From Immersiella caudata (Eukaryota > Ascomycota > Sordariomycetes > Sordariales > Lasiosphaeriaceae): DNA of 64,000 nucleotides. The number at the start of each line of letters is the position of its first letter. Position 1 is the stretch's first letter. The translations under genes were made by a program, and so were the position numbers. Shown piece after piece: positions 11,128 to 22,400 of this stretch. The stretch covers positions 7,874,001 through 7,938,000 of the forward strand of contig JAULSU010000001.1 of NCBI GenBank assembly GCA_030512335.1. The letters run 5' to 3'. The notes below the pieces were generated by a model. It saw only the letters and a program-made list of their open reading frames with translations. It ran no database searches and was not told where the DNA came from.

Positions 11128-11904
11128 TCACTCACCACTCGCCGTCTTCTGCTCAGGCTGCTTCCTAACCCCAACCCACTTCCCCTCCAAATCAAACACC
11201 TCCCTAACCTCCGGCACCGCCTCCAACACCCTCTCATAATACCCCCTCAAACCCGGAAACTCCCGCGTCCTCATCTCCTCATCCACATACAACATAAACC
11301 CCACATACAATTGCCCACAAATCGCCAAATCCCCCAAACTCACCCCCTTCGTCCCCGCGAGCCATCCCCCCTTTTCCAACTCCCCCTCCAAATACCCCAA
11401 CCACCTCCTCAAATCCCCTCCCGCCTTCTCCTCCGCACTCTCATCATACTTGCCATACTGCCCATCTCCATACCGCCAGAGACAAAGGGCATTCAACGCC
11501 GGCTCCAGATGCTGAAACGAAAACCACAACCACTGCTGCACCTTGGCGCGTTCCTGGGGTGTCGATCCAAGGAGTTGGGCACGGATGGTGGGATCTGGGG
11601 CGGTGTCGGCGAGGTACTGGGCGATGGCGTTGGATTCGGTGAGGAGGAAGCCGTCGGTGCCTTCGAAGGCGGGGATTTTCCCGAGGGGGAATTTGGAGAG
11701 GTAGGCGGGGGATTTGTTGTCGGTCCCGAAGGTGAAGGGGGGGAAAGTGATGTCTTGGGAGGTGATTTTGGATATGGCGATGGCCTGGCGTGGCGAGGGT
11801 TAGTTATTTGGAAGTGGAAGGGTGAGGGAGGGGGAGGTTACGAGGCGGGTGCGGGGGTGGATGACTGGTTTCATCATTGTGTAAATGGTGCCAAAGGGTG
11901 CCAT
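11128..11904 (-). CDS. Glutathione S-transferase / eEF1B-gamma-like protein
   Basis: Two exons, 11904-11842 and 11784-11128, with a 57-nt GT-AG intron in phase 0; 239 aa. MAPFGTIYTMMKPVIHPRTR is the eEF1B-gamma-type N-terminus. The thioredoxin-fold core follows, with FPLGKIPAFEGTDGFLLTES (cis-proline and the Glu-Ser glutathione-binding pair) and NAIAQYLAD. The helical C-terminal domain has GVSLGDLAICGQLYVGF with the structural aspartate. The length fits a stand-alone GST domain. The conserved elongation-factor C-terminal domain is absent, so this is probably a detoxification or redox paralogue. The codons are strongly C-rich at third positions. Confidence 0.9.
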
Positions 11905-12478
11905 TCTGAGGAGATGAGTTGCTGGTGTTTTGGTTAGTGAAATGTGGAGTGAGGAGGCGGACAGATGATGGACAAGCAGCCGCTTGAATGGTCTTGGCGC
12001 TTCCTTTTGTACATGCTTCCCTTTACATGATGGCCATACTGGACACGTTGTTGTTTCCCCGCACAGCCGGGGGTCGGACAGGATTCGCAGGCCGGGGCCG
12101 TTGAATGCAATAAGACGGACCGAATATTCAGCCGTATCTCGGGAAAACCTCCGAGTCCAAGACACAATTCATATTGATCGGTCGGGCCTTCATTTTCTTG
12201 CCCGAGGCCAGGTACCTAGTATACAGCAGGCCGTGACAGGTTCGTTAGGTAGGTAGAGAAGGGCTCAGTTTCGACATTCCACAGCATGACATACTTAGGT
12301 AGCCTTCGCGCACTGCATCGCACTGCAGTCTGTACCTAATGACTCCCGAGTTGAGTCCCTCTGTAGGCCACTCCAATCCTGTAGGACCTGGCCCACCCTG
12401 GGGACACCCCATCGACTGAGCAAGCGACAGCCCCATTCTTAACCAGAAACACAATCCAAGTCCCTAACAAAGGCCACA
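11905..12478. other. Intergenic, nothing recognised
   Basis: Unique sequence between the GST-like gene and the tRNA-like element. Only short overlapping frames occur. Confidence 0.5.
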
Positions 12479-12578
12479 GTGCGGGTACCGTAGTGGTCAG
12501 CGTATTCACTAAGCGTTTTTTCAGCGTTGCTTTTCCAGCGTTTAGCGAGAGTCCCGGGTTCGAATCCCGGCCCGCCCA
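12479..12578 (+). tRNA. tRNA-like gene, probably degenerate, with a possible intron
   Basis: The 3' half is textbook: T stem CCGGG, loop TTCGAAT, stem CCCGG (12554-12570), a GGTTCGAATCC B box, and acceptor strand CCCGCCC (12571-12577). This pairs with GTGCGGG at 12479-12485, with one T/C mismatch. An A-box-like TAGTGGTCAGCG sits at 12491-12502. A candidate anticodon stem TCACT/AGCGA (12506-12510, 12544-12548) has one A/C mismatch and encloses 33 nt, i.e. a 7-nt loop plus about 26 nt that could be an intron. The variable loop would be 5 nt. The D stem is weak and no anticodon can be assigned with confidence. The mismatches suggest a decaying copy. Confidence 0.45.
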
Positions 12579-12637
12579 AGCCTCCTTTTTTGCCCTTGTG
12601 TGAGGCTGGCCATACCATCTCCCCTCCACGGCATAGG

Positions 12638-15600
12638 TCATTCCCTCAAGCTGACAACATCCCTCCAAAGAGGAACCACCACGTCCTGAATAAATTGCTT
12701 CCTGAACGCCTCGCTCTGGAAACTGAAGTCGTACTCGGTTGGAGAGCTCGAGGGTGGGTTCATGCATTTAATGACGACTGATGCGAATCTCTCTTCCTCG
12801 TGCTTTCGAATTGCTTTCGTCAATCGCTTCGCCGTGATGAGTCTCAACAGTCTGTTGTCCGGACCTGCAACTGGGTCTGCGGCCCCCAGTCCGGTGGAGT
12901 TCGTGTTGGGACCAGCGATGCCGCAGTTGGAATTGTAGAAGTTCGTAAGAGGTGCGCCGAAGGTGAGCTCGAGGAGGGCTACGGCGAGGCAGAAGATGGG
13001 TTCGTTGTCGATGACGTCTGTATCATCGGGTTTGGGTTGGGATGGAACGGGGGAGTGTTTGGAAAAGACTTGTTTTCTGTAGAGACGCGTTGGGTCGGAG
13101 CGGTCCATGTAGACGTCGTCGAGGCTCCAGTATTCGGGGAGCCAGGGGGTGTTATAGAGCATGAGGAGGGAGGAGGCCAGGCAGAGGGAGATTTTACGTC
13201 TGGGGAGGTGGGTCAGTACTCGCTTAGGGGGTCGGGAAGATGAGGGGCGGGTCTACCTTTGCGCGGTAGGGATTGGCTGCCCGTTGTGGAAGTAGGGAAG
13301 AATGTTTCGAAGGGGAACGAGCTCCCGGTCGCCAGGGGCATCGCCGTACATGATGTAGTCGCAGTCTCCGCAGGCGAGGGATCCAATCTTGTCCCCCTGT
13401 TCATACTGCCGCTCGATGGTTTGGCAGATGTTGAACACTTCGCCTTCAAGGTTGTGTTTCGGGAGGCTGGTGAGCTCGTTGATGGTGACCCCCACGTCGA
13501 CGAACCTCGCCCGCTTCTTCCCCTTTTCGTCTCTTCGGGTTAACGGCAGATCTTTCTCCATTTTGTTCCTGAAGTGATGTCAGACGTATTGAAGAACACG
13601 CAGATACAAGAAGAATCGCGGGGATACTGACTTGGAGGTGACTATCACATCTCGCCAGGCACAGCCCGAGAGAGGGGTATGAAGCGAAAAGGAGTAACCA
13701 AAGGAGATTTGCTGGTGGCTAATGGGGACGCCCGGAGGGCATAGTTGGATGTTGGCCTGATGTTGCTGCATGGGACAGTTGTAACTCCAGATATGGGACA
13801 GCTTGTCCCAAATGTTGCGGGTGTGCTCCCTGACGCTGAGCCATGAGGCGACCCACTCGACCCTCTCTGAGCTCCCTTTGCCGGATACGGCTTCGGCTTC
13901 TTGGGTCTCACCGACGGTGTTTGGAGCAAAGGAGCAGAGCCGGTCGACGGCCCTGACAATCTTGCCAACCAGGCGTTCATACATCATGGAGGTCGTGGCG
14001 CTGCTCTGGGATGCCGCCCATTTCTCAAGGAAGTCATGGATGAGGTCTTCCCAGTCGTTCTCTTTGTCGGTCTGTTCTAGGTTGTCAGGATACTGAAAGA
14101 TGCGCAAGTGTCAGCAGTCTTACCGTATTGATAGAGAGCTTTCTCTTGAAGTAGGACAGGTTTTGTTCCAGCCCCTCGACCGTCTTTCTGAAGTCTACCC
14201 AGTCGTCTTGAAGGGAAGACCGAAGCTTGGATTGAAGCTGGAGGTCCTGCCAACCGGCATCTCGCTTCATGAGCGACTCAATTTTCGGAATGCATGCTCC
14301 TTGCAGGATTCTCGTGTAGGTTTCCTCGGTTCTCAGCTTGCACGAGCCGAGATGAAGAAGTGTTTTGTTGAACGAGAAGAGGTGTTGTTCAGCATTTGGA
14401 GAGCCATGCAGCTGTGTATGTTTGTAAGCCCAACCTTTTGCAATCTCCTTAGCATGAACTTACATAGCCCCTGCATTCCTCGAACATGTCCACGAGCTGC
14501 CTCATCTCGAAAAAGACGGATCTCATTAACGGTCCCAGTCTGTTTTACCCTTTGTGTCAACTTCGGTTTCAATATGTGTCTCTTTTTGCATTGAACTTAC
14601 TCGACCTCATACTGCCACTTCCGAAGTAGGCCCAGAACCTCCACAAACCCCCTATCCGTAGTCGAGGAGAACCTCACCATCTCACGATGGTTGGCGTGAA
14701 TACTGATAGCGTTATAGTCTGGGAGCGTCGCCGACTCCCTCGAGACGATTGTGCCGATCACCTGCATTGGTAGCTCCTCGAAAAAGCAGGTGACTTCGAT
14801 GGGCGTCTCCGACTTGGTGTCCGTTTTCCGTAAGAGGCGTGCAAAGTCTTCCTGCATCGATTCAAGATACTCGCCATCCGTCTGGAGACTTTTGAGCAAC
14901 CGCCCATTCACCGACTTGACAACACCAAAAGCGCTGACGGGAAACTTGGCCCAGTCGGCCATCCAGGAGCCTCGGTGTGGCGTCCCCATGAAAATGATGC
15001 CTATCCAGAGTGGTTAGCCGGATGGTTGGGTGCTTTAGGCGACGAACCATCGCCCCACTCATCTCTGTTTAACTACGAGAAGAGCTTAAAAGGGGAGAGC
15101 TGAGAGAAGATACCTTTAGTGCACTTGAAAATCCCCTGCAGGTACTCTTCGCGGTTATCCCGTGACAGTAGCAGCCCCTTTTTGGTGACTAGACCGCCCA
15201 GGCTATGCGCCACAAAAATAAGGGGGCGGTTCTGGTTCGCGCGTCTGTTCGTCGTCAGTTCGGTGACGAGGTTGCGCGCGTGGTCCGATAGCCTGTTGCC
15301 TGAGGACACCCCCTCGCTCGTGTAGTAGGCGTCATAGCCGTACGTCAAGATCCGTGCATTAGGCAGTTCGGGCGGGAGAATGCTTTGCGGCCAGGGGTGG
15401 CCATCTTTCTCTTTTTTGCTGTCTGCGGCGGTCCAGCTGCGTTCGCGGTCTCCAGTCAGGCCGTGAACGAAGCAGATATCGACGGTTGCATGCGGGCAGT
15501 CATGCCAAACCAAGACGCCGTAGGAAGATGCTTGTATTGCTGCCGAAGTATGATCGGTGGCCTCAGATGCGGCTCTTCCCGGGTCGCTAGCGTCGTGATG

Positions 15601-15654
15601 GAAGAGCCGGGCCTTGACGCGCCGTCGAAGGCTCCGAAAGTAGCCCTTTCCCAT
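12638..15654 (-). CDS. SesB-like alpha/beta-hydrolase fused to a DUF7580-like region
   Basis: Seven exons: 15654-15114, 15000-14601, 14539-14464, 14411-14124, 14092-13632, 13568-13257 and 13199-12638. Every junction is GT-AG and in phase; 879 aa. Residues 45-310 form a lipase-type domain like those of SesB and NLR N-termini: the oxyanion turn FVHGLTGD (62-69), the elbow VAHSLGG with Ser151, IIFMGTPHRGS, and a late histidine in ANHREMVRF. From about 315 the protein reads like the fungal DUF7580 family (recalled, not searched): helices with CRGY and KTLLHLGSC, then LASSLLMLYNTPWLPEYW, and the kinase-like tail EPIFCLAVALLELTFGAPL. The lipase and DUF7580 frames could be read as two genes. A perfect GTAAGT...CAG intron (14600-14540) fuses them. 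Intron 4 (14123-14093) is only 31 nt. No NB-ARC or NACHT domain is present. Inferred role: non-self or cell-death signalling. Confidence 0.83.
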
Positions 15655-16083
15655 TTTACGTCGGGCGCTGTTGTTCCTGGAAGGACAGTAACCCTATGTT
15701 CGAGCTCGCCACGGCAGTGATGCGGTGAGTGGTCACCGCTGGGGCGTGGGACGGGCGGAGGAGTCCTCGGCTTTTGGAAATGAAATGGCTGGCCATGTCG
15801 TCTGCAGTTCAGCTTTTGCGGCTGATACTGCCTGAGGGCAGTGGTATTTTTTGGGCGAATCAATGCAACAAGGTTGAATTGAGGTAGGGGCTACAAAAAA
15901 TACTGGGGTACAGCGATAGGGGCCTCCCGAAAATCTCTCCGAGCGGGGTAAGGTCTCCTTGATTGGTTGTTGTCGTGGCAGTTCGAGAGCCTGATCAAGA
16001 GTGACGGATGCATCAGAAGGAGCGCAAGTGGTTCTTTCCTCTGTCAGAGACGACAACGTCCTCTGGTCCCCTGACACGCCAGC
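15655..16083. promoter_or_regulatory. Shared 429-bp divergent promoter with a CGG-N10-CCG palindrome
   Basis: The two fusion genes start head to head with only 429 bp between their start codons. At 15722-15739 an inverted repeat GCGGTGA...TCACCGC with a 4-nt spacer gives CGG-N10-CCG, the spacing used by some Zn(II)2Cys6 activators. It lies 70 bp upstream of the minus-strand start. Co-regulation is an inference. Confidence 0.45.
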
Positions 16084-19083
16084 ATGGTCGCTTCCATCTG
16101 GGAGAAACACAAAGCGTGTCGCACACACTTCCATTCTCTTCTTTCGTCCCTCGACACTGAATCTCACGTGCAGAACGTCATCCACGATCGACTCAACGAT
16201 GCCTTCGACAAGTACCGCATTTGGGCCGACAGCGTCGGCGCCGTTCATCCGCCGAGCTCGTCGCGCTCCTTGGATCATCGTCTCCGGTTTGCCTCACCGT
16301 ACAGGGAAGAGGTGAGTCCCTGCAACGCTGCTGCCTGCAGATATTCAGGATGGTGACTGACCCCCGCATTGATCCTGAGAATCCTCGATATACTCGGAAC
16401 CCAGCTCGCCGACGGAAGACGATGGCTCGCCAAGACCACCGGGGCCGAGCCTCCATCGGTGAGAGACGCCGCTCTGTCGACAAGAAGCAGTTTAGGCGAT
16501 CAGGATTCACCTTGGGAGGTGTCGTCAGACTCAGAGCCTGAGCCAGAGCAGCAACTGTTGGGCTCTAAGAACCAGGCAACTATTGGCCCTCGAGCAAGGC
16601 AGCTCCTCGAGGCGTCTGAGCTGGCTGTGAAATGTCTGTACATCCTGCCCCTGCGCAAACCAGCTCCGATGGACCGCCTCCAAGACAGATTTATCGAAAA
16701 CAGAGAGGTCTCGCCCTTTGCCGAGTTCGACTTGGGATACATCCAAGACAAGTTTCCCGGGCTTGCATCGGAAGTCCAGAAGCGTCTGGCGAAAATGATC
16801 ACTCGACGCCGTCAACTGCTGGTATACCGACAGCAGCACAACGATAGACTGGTGAAAGGGAAAGAATCCGACACCGAGGACACGGACGATGACGATTCCG
16901 AATCCCAGGGCGATGGAAGCGACGATGACGGCAAAGACGACGCCCCCGACAAATCCAAGCCCCCTCCACACCAGCGTATCGGGCCAGCAACCCAATACAC
17001 CAAGGCAACCACCGTTCGGATCAATCAAGACACGCCAGTGAATGTTGAGGAGGAGCTTGCCCGATTGCATGTGGCTGCGGTAGCCCCTGTGGATGACGAT
17101 ACCAGGACGTCTGTGGCCGGCAGCCGCGCGACCCGTGAAATTCATCTTGAGGCGCCTCCTCGACCAAAGCAGGCTGACGGTAGCCTTGCGACTCTGTTCC
17201 AGTGCAAATACTGCTATCTCGCCGTCCAAGTCTCGGGAGAGCGCGAGTGGAGGTGCGTGTCTTTCCTCCTCTCCCTTAACGCATACATTCATGACAAGAT
17301 CTAATCAACACGCTGACGTTTGATTGGTTGGAAGAGAGCATGTTCTTTCCGATCTCCAGCCGTACGTCTGCACCTACACTGACTGCCACCTGAACAACTA
17401 CCTGTTCGACTCTGTCGACGCTTGGTTTGGCCATGAATCGCAAACCCATCGCGTGGAGCTGTTCTGCCACACCCCGGGTCACCTCCCAGTGAGAGACCAC
17501 GCTCAATTCAGGGAGCATTTGAGGAAAGAACACAACACGGATATTGGCAGGTCTGCCGAGGACATTGATGTTTTTCAACGGCCAATCGTATCCCCCTACG
17601 GCGAGTGTAACTTGTGTCCCGCCAAGACGAGCAACATCAAGAGGCATCTTTCTCGGCACCTCCGGCAAATTGCCCTTTTCGCCATCCCACGCGCTGATTA
17701 CTCCACCGGCGACGATGCCGGCGACGAAAGCACTCAAGCCATGCACTATAGTGCCGCAACCACGTCAGCGTCCTCCGATGCTGAGTCTTCCTCTGCCTCT
17801 GGCGCGACGAGCGTGGAGCTTCCCGAGGCGGAGCTACTGGATGAAGGCCTTTCCGAGGTCCCTATGGAAACGCTACCCAACACGAGGGACTCCTATTGGG
17901 AAACGATTCTCAGATACGGGGTACAGGACGCGCGAGATGGTCGCTCAGAGGCGCCTCCAGCAACTCTCCCCAAGTTTGCCAAGCCAGAGCCTCGCCCTGC
18001 AGAGCGTGAAATGCCACGGGGCGGTCGTAACGTCTACATCAATGGTACTGCCACTCTCCCTTGTTGGCTCAGATCGGAGAGTCTAATATACGATTCTGCA
18101 GCTATTGCGTGCGATGGGCTGATAAAGCGAGATGTATTTTGTAAGCTCAACACCATCTATCCCAGGGAGCAAAGGGGCGACATCGCGACTTGCTTATATT
18201 TCATAGCCTTTCCAAACCCACGGGCAAAGTTAACTATCGACGGAAAACAGGAGGAAACTACCGAGACTCGCGAAAAGACGCTGAACCCTTATTGGAACGA
18301 AAAGTTTCTCTTGTAATTGATCACACATCTCAGTGATCCAAGATCTGAGACTGGCTGACACAGTTGTAGCTCCGTGACAGCAGACAGCACATTGGAAGTT
18401 CTGGTTTATGACCAAAGGAAGGCGAAGAAATCAGGGAAGGGTTACGGATATCTTGGCCGTTTTTCAGTCAGGATAGGAGACGTGTTCGATGTTGAGGAAC
18501 CTGACCCTCATGAAGGTATGGCTTACCCCACGGCCCCTCTTAGAAGTACTGATGTCAGGAGCTTGGACTAACTTTACCTCCCTAACAAGCGATGTTGACT
18601 CGCGATCTCAAGCCTGACCGCACCATCGATCTCGCAGTTCAAGGGAAAATGATCATTTCGATAGGGAAAGATCCGAAAGACGGAAGGACAGAGAGCAGCC
18701 TGCCTTCCGCGAAAGCGTCGACGACCCTGACAGGAGAAACAAGAGCATCGCTGTCACCGACAAAAGACATTCTCGGCCGAGATCTTCCCACTGGTTGGGA
18801 GAGCCGGTTGACAGACACAGGAAAATACTATTATGTGGACCACAACACGCGGAAAACAACTTTTGTTTCGCCAATTGAAGGCCCACCCGCAGACGTGAAT
18901 ACGGACAGAGGTCCCTTCTATGAATTGGACGGAAGAAGACTTCCAGCAGGATGGGAAAGACGCGAAGATAACATGGGGAGACGGTACTACGTCGACCACA
19001 ACACAAGAACGACGAGTTGGATCTCGCCCATACCTTCGTTACCACCCGCTGTCAACACCTCTGATCCTGATTCACCGCCATGA
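16084..19083 (+). CDS. Fusion protein: acuF-type C2H2 zinc fingers, C2 domain, two WW domains
   Basis: Seven exons: 16084-16311, 16405-17252, 17335-18044, 18102-18140, 18207-18312, 18370-18515 and 18590-19083; phases agree; 856 aa. The first intron's acceptor (16404) is the least certain. Residues 1-500 match the fungal family called oxidoreductase acuF-like C2H2 zinc finger (from memory): a helical N-terminus, FQCKYCYL, LQPYVCTYTDC, ELFCHTPGH, QFREHLRKEH and CNLCPAKTSNIKRHL. Two acidic linkers follow (around TEDTDDDDSESQGDGSDDDG). From about 590 the protein becomes the N-terminus of a Rsp5/Nedd4-type ligase: AIACDGLIKRDVF, KTLNPYWNEKFLF and LVYDQRK form a C2 domain. LPTGWESR...YYYVDHNTRKTTF (about 757-788; second Trp replaced) and LPAGWERR...YYVDHNTRTTSW (about 810-842) are WW domains. 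No HECT domain follows. WW domains bind PPxY proteins and C2 binds membranes. The combined role is unknown. Confidence 0.83.
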
Positions 19084-19443
19084 TCTCCAGCCCACACTGA
19101 TGTATTCAACAGAACAGGGGTAGCTATGGATGGCCTTGGTTTCTGCTGCGGGAGGGCAAGGAGGGAGAGTTTGAGGATTGATGTCTGCTGCCGTAGATAG
19201 CATTTCCACATGAGCTATCCAGCAAGAAGCTGCAAACATGAATATTTTGAGTGTCCTGGGTTCTCATCGCATTCCCACCACGTGTGTTGTGACTTGCAGG
19301 TAGCAGCCGGATATAAACTCATTATTCCAAGACTTTGTCGCGGTTGTCTAGTTGACACGGTCTAATAATCCTCGCCCGTATAAACACCATGGAAACATAT
19401 TGCCGGCGCCTTGAACTGAGAAATCTTCCACTCGATACTCTGC
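19084..19443. other. Convergent 3' intergenic region
   Basis: The C2-WW gene and the ABC transporter converge here, so this stretch should hold both 3' untranslated regions. Nothing else was seen. Confidence 0.5.
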
Positions 19444-22400
19444 TCAAGCCTTCACCTGCCCTTCCTCCTGCTTCTCTCCAAACAGCCTTTTCACTGGCCT
19501 TGTCACGGCATCGACCCCTTTTCCAATGGTCCTGCTTAACAACCCAAGTCCAAACGACCACCCCTTGACACGCACCGTCCAAATGAAGAAATAAATCAGT
19601 CTGTTTCACAAGTTAGCTTCAGTTCTCTCGAGACGACCCCGATGAAAGCACCATCGAGGCGAAGAGCAAGTGAACTTACCCCCAATTCGTAAAACAAAAC
19701 ACCAAAAATATCCCAAAATCCCTCCACTGCTTCCCCGTCTCCAGCCCCACCGACGCAAGATACTCATCCCCGCTCGCAAAGGGGCAATACCCGCAATTCG
19801 TCGTGTCTTCCGGATTCGTGAGGTACCCTTGTCCCGCCTGACGGACGAAATCACCTGCGAATTCGAGACAGGTTTGGTTCGAGGGGGCATTGAAGTAGGC
19901 TGCTTCGTTGGGGGCGCAGCGGACAGTTTGGCCGGCGAGGACGGTGGTGAGGATGCCGGAGATCCAGTAGGTTGATGGGTTGAGGTAGTAGATCTGTACG
20001 TCGGGTGTTAGTCGTGTAACATGGAAAACGGATGGGGGGAACGTACCCAGTATTTCCAAAAGGCGTTGAGCTGGTTATAAGGGAGCACGACGCCGTTGGC
20101 CAAACTGAAGATGACGAGGAAGAATGGGAGAACCTGGCTGATGAGAGTGAAGGAGGGCGCCCAGGCGCAGATCCACTGGCCCCAGCTGGACTGGAAGAGG
20201 AAGAAGAGGAGGGTCATGAGGAAGACGTAACCCGATACGGGTGCCTCGACAGGGAGACCTGTGGGGAGGTACCAAAGGAGCCAGTAGACGACAGCCGCGA
20301 TGATGGACCCGGGGATTTCGGAGAGGGCTTCGGCGGTGCAGAAGGCGACCCAGCCGTAGATGCGAGAGGGGTGTTCGCGAGCCTCCCAGAGAGCGCGGTT
20401 GGTGTAAAACTTTGGGATGACGGCGTTGAGGACGGTAGCAGGTACGGTGATGAGGAGGAAGCAAGTGAAGATGCGGTTCTGCATGTCTGCCACGGTGTCT
20501 CCGAGCTTCCAGAAGGTGAACCCGTTAAAGACGCCGACGATGAAGGCGACGAAGAGACGGCCGTACATATAGGAGGGGTCGCGCCACTGGTGGATGAACA
20601 TGCGCTTGGTGAGCTGTAATGTTTGGTCCCAGATGGGCGCGGCAAACTCGTGCTCGACGCGGGGTGTGTTTCCTCGGGCTTCTTCTTCTACTTGGCGGCT
20701 GCGTTCGACTTTGATGTGGTGGATTTCTTCGATGAGCTCGCGGTTTTCGTCTGACCCGCGCCACTCCTTGTTCCAGTTGATGCGCTTGCCGTTGACTTTT
20801 TGTCCGCCCTTGGCTGCTGTCTCGAGCAGGAACTCGGCGATGTTCTTGTTTGGCGGGCAGGTAGTGCCACGATCCGCAAAGTACTTAACCACAGCACTGC
20901 CGTTTTGGCCGACGGGACCAAAGTAGAAGGTGTTGCCGCCGGGGTTCAGCGCGAGGATTTTGTCGAACTCCTGAATCAGATCGGACGACGGCTGGTGGAT
21001 GGTGCAGATGACGGCCTGTCCTGCAGCGCAGAGCTTCTTCAAGAAACGAACGATAGACATGGCCGACTGGGAGTCGAGGCCGCTGGTAGGTTCGTCGAGG
21101 AAAAGGAGAAGCGAGGGCTTGGCGGCAAGCTCGACACCAATGGTGAGTCGCTTCTTCTGTTCGACGCCCAGAGAAGCAATGATGGCATCTTGGATCTCCC
21201 GTAGCTCAAGGAGGTCGATGATCTTGTCGACATACTCGACCTTCTCTTTCCGCGGAACGGAACGGTCTTGTCGAAGAAGGGCCGAAAACTCGAGAGCCTC
21301 GCGAATAGTGGCTGTCTCGTCGTGAAGATCCATCTGCTCAACGAAGCCAGTGCTCCGTTGGAAGTCGGCCCCGAGAGCATTGCCGTCCACAAGCATGTCG
21401 CCGCCGACAACACCAACGCGCTGTCGTTGACTCAAAGTGTTGAGAAGCGTCGTCTTGCCTGCGCCACTGGCACCCATCAGCGCTACTAAGACGCCGGGCT
21501 TGACATAGCCGTTGACCTTGTTGAGGAGTCGCTTGGGTCCTTGCGGCGTGGGCACCGTGTAGGTGAGATCCTCCCAGGTAAAGATCCGATCGCTTCGTTC
21601 CAGCGACCCGAGCACCTCATCCTGGGTGTGAGTCCGTTGAGGGGTTGAAAGTCCGGAAGAATCTACCGTTGACGCTCCTTTCTCCTCATCTGACTGACCT
21701 GCCTTCTTGGTCTTCTTGCCCCGTCTGGGCTTCTTGAAGACCAGAGCACCAGCACCGGGCCCGACAAAGGAGATCAGCTCGGTGGCGGCCACGGTGACCA
21801 AGAGGTAGAGCACCGAAAAGGCAACTAAGACACCAAAGTTGCGCCACAGATTTGCCCTGCTGTAGTCGAACTGCGATGTTAAATAGTCGTCACCCTCAAC
21901 GCCACTGCCTCCAGGCACCGCACCGGCGATGGCGCATCCCTGGTTCGCGAGTTGGATGCCGGGGCCCTGAGGGACGAGTTGATTTGGCGCGCAGTCGATG
22001 AATCTTCCGTGGAGCTCGTTCGACACTGCACCTTCATAAGAGTAGGCAGCCTGCAGGAGTTAGCTGCTGTCATGTAGTGTCACTCGAGGAGATAACGTAC
22101 CGGATTGATGTAGTATATCCACCCAAACCAGATCTTGTCACGAATGAGAAACGGCTTGCTGATGACGTAGCCAGTGTAGATAATCAGAATGTTGAGAGCA
22201 ATGCCCGAAAACCGAACCGCATCGTCGATCGTTGGCGAGAGTGAGGCAAACATCCTGTACAGAGCGGTGAAGCAGATGGTGGTTGTGTAGACAAACAGCA
22301 GGTAGATGAAGAACTTGCCAGCTTCCAGATCCAGGCCGGTAATCATGTACATGATGAGGCCAAAGACAATGGTCGGCGGGACCAACAAAGGGAAGTCAGC

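Noticed and set aside
11080..11937. 285-codon plus-strand frame
   Set aside because: Antisense of the GST-like gene. The C-rich codons of that gene keep the reverse frame open.
14597..15654. Separate lipase gene ending at TAA 14597
   Set aside because: The TAA lies inside a perfect GTAAGT donor. Splicing to 14539 keeps the frame into the DUF7580-like exons, which otherwise lack a proper start.
16531..17292. 253-codon minus-strand frame
   Set aside because: Lies within the second exon of the zinc finger-C2-WW gene. The sense strand shows domain motifs, the antisense none.
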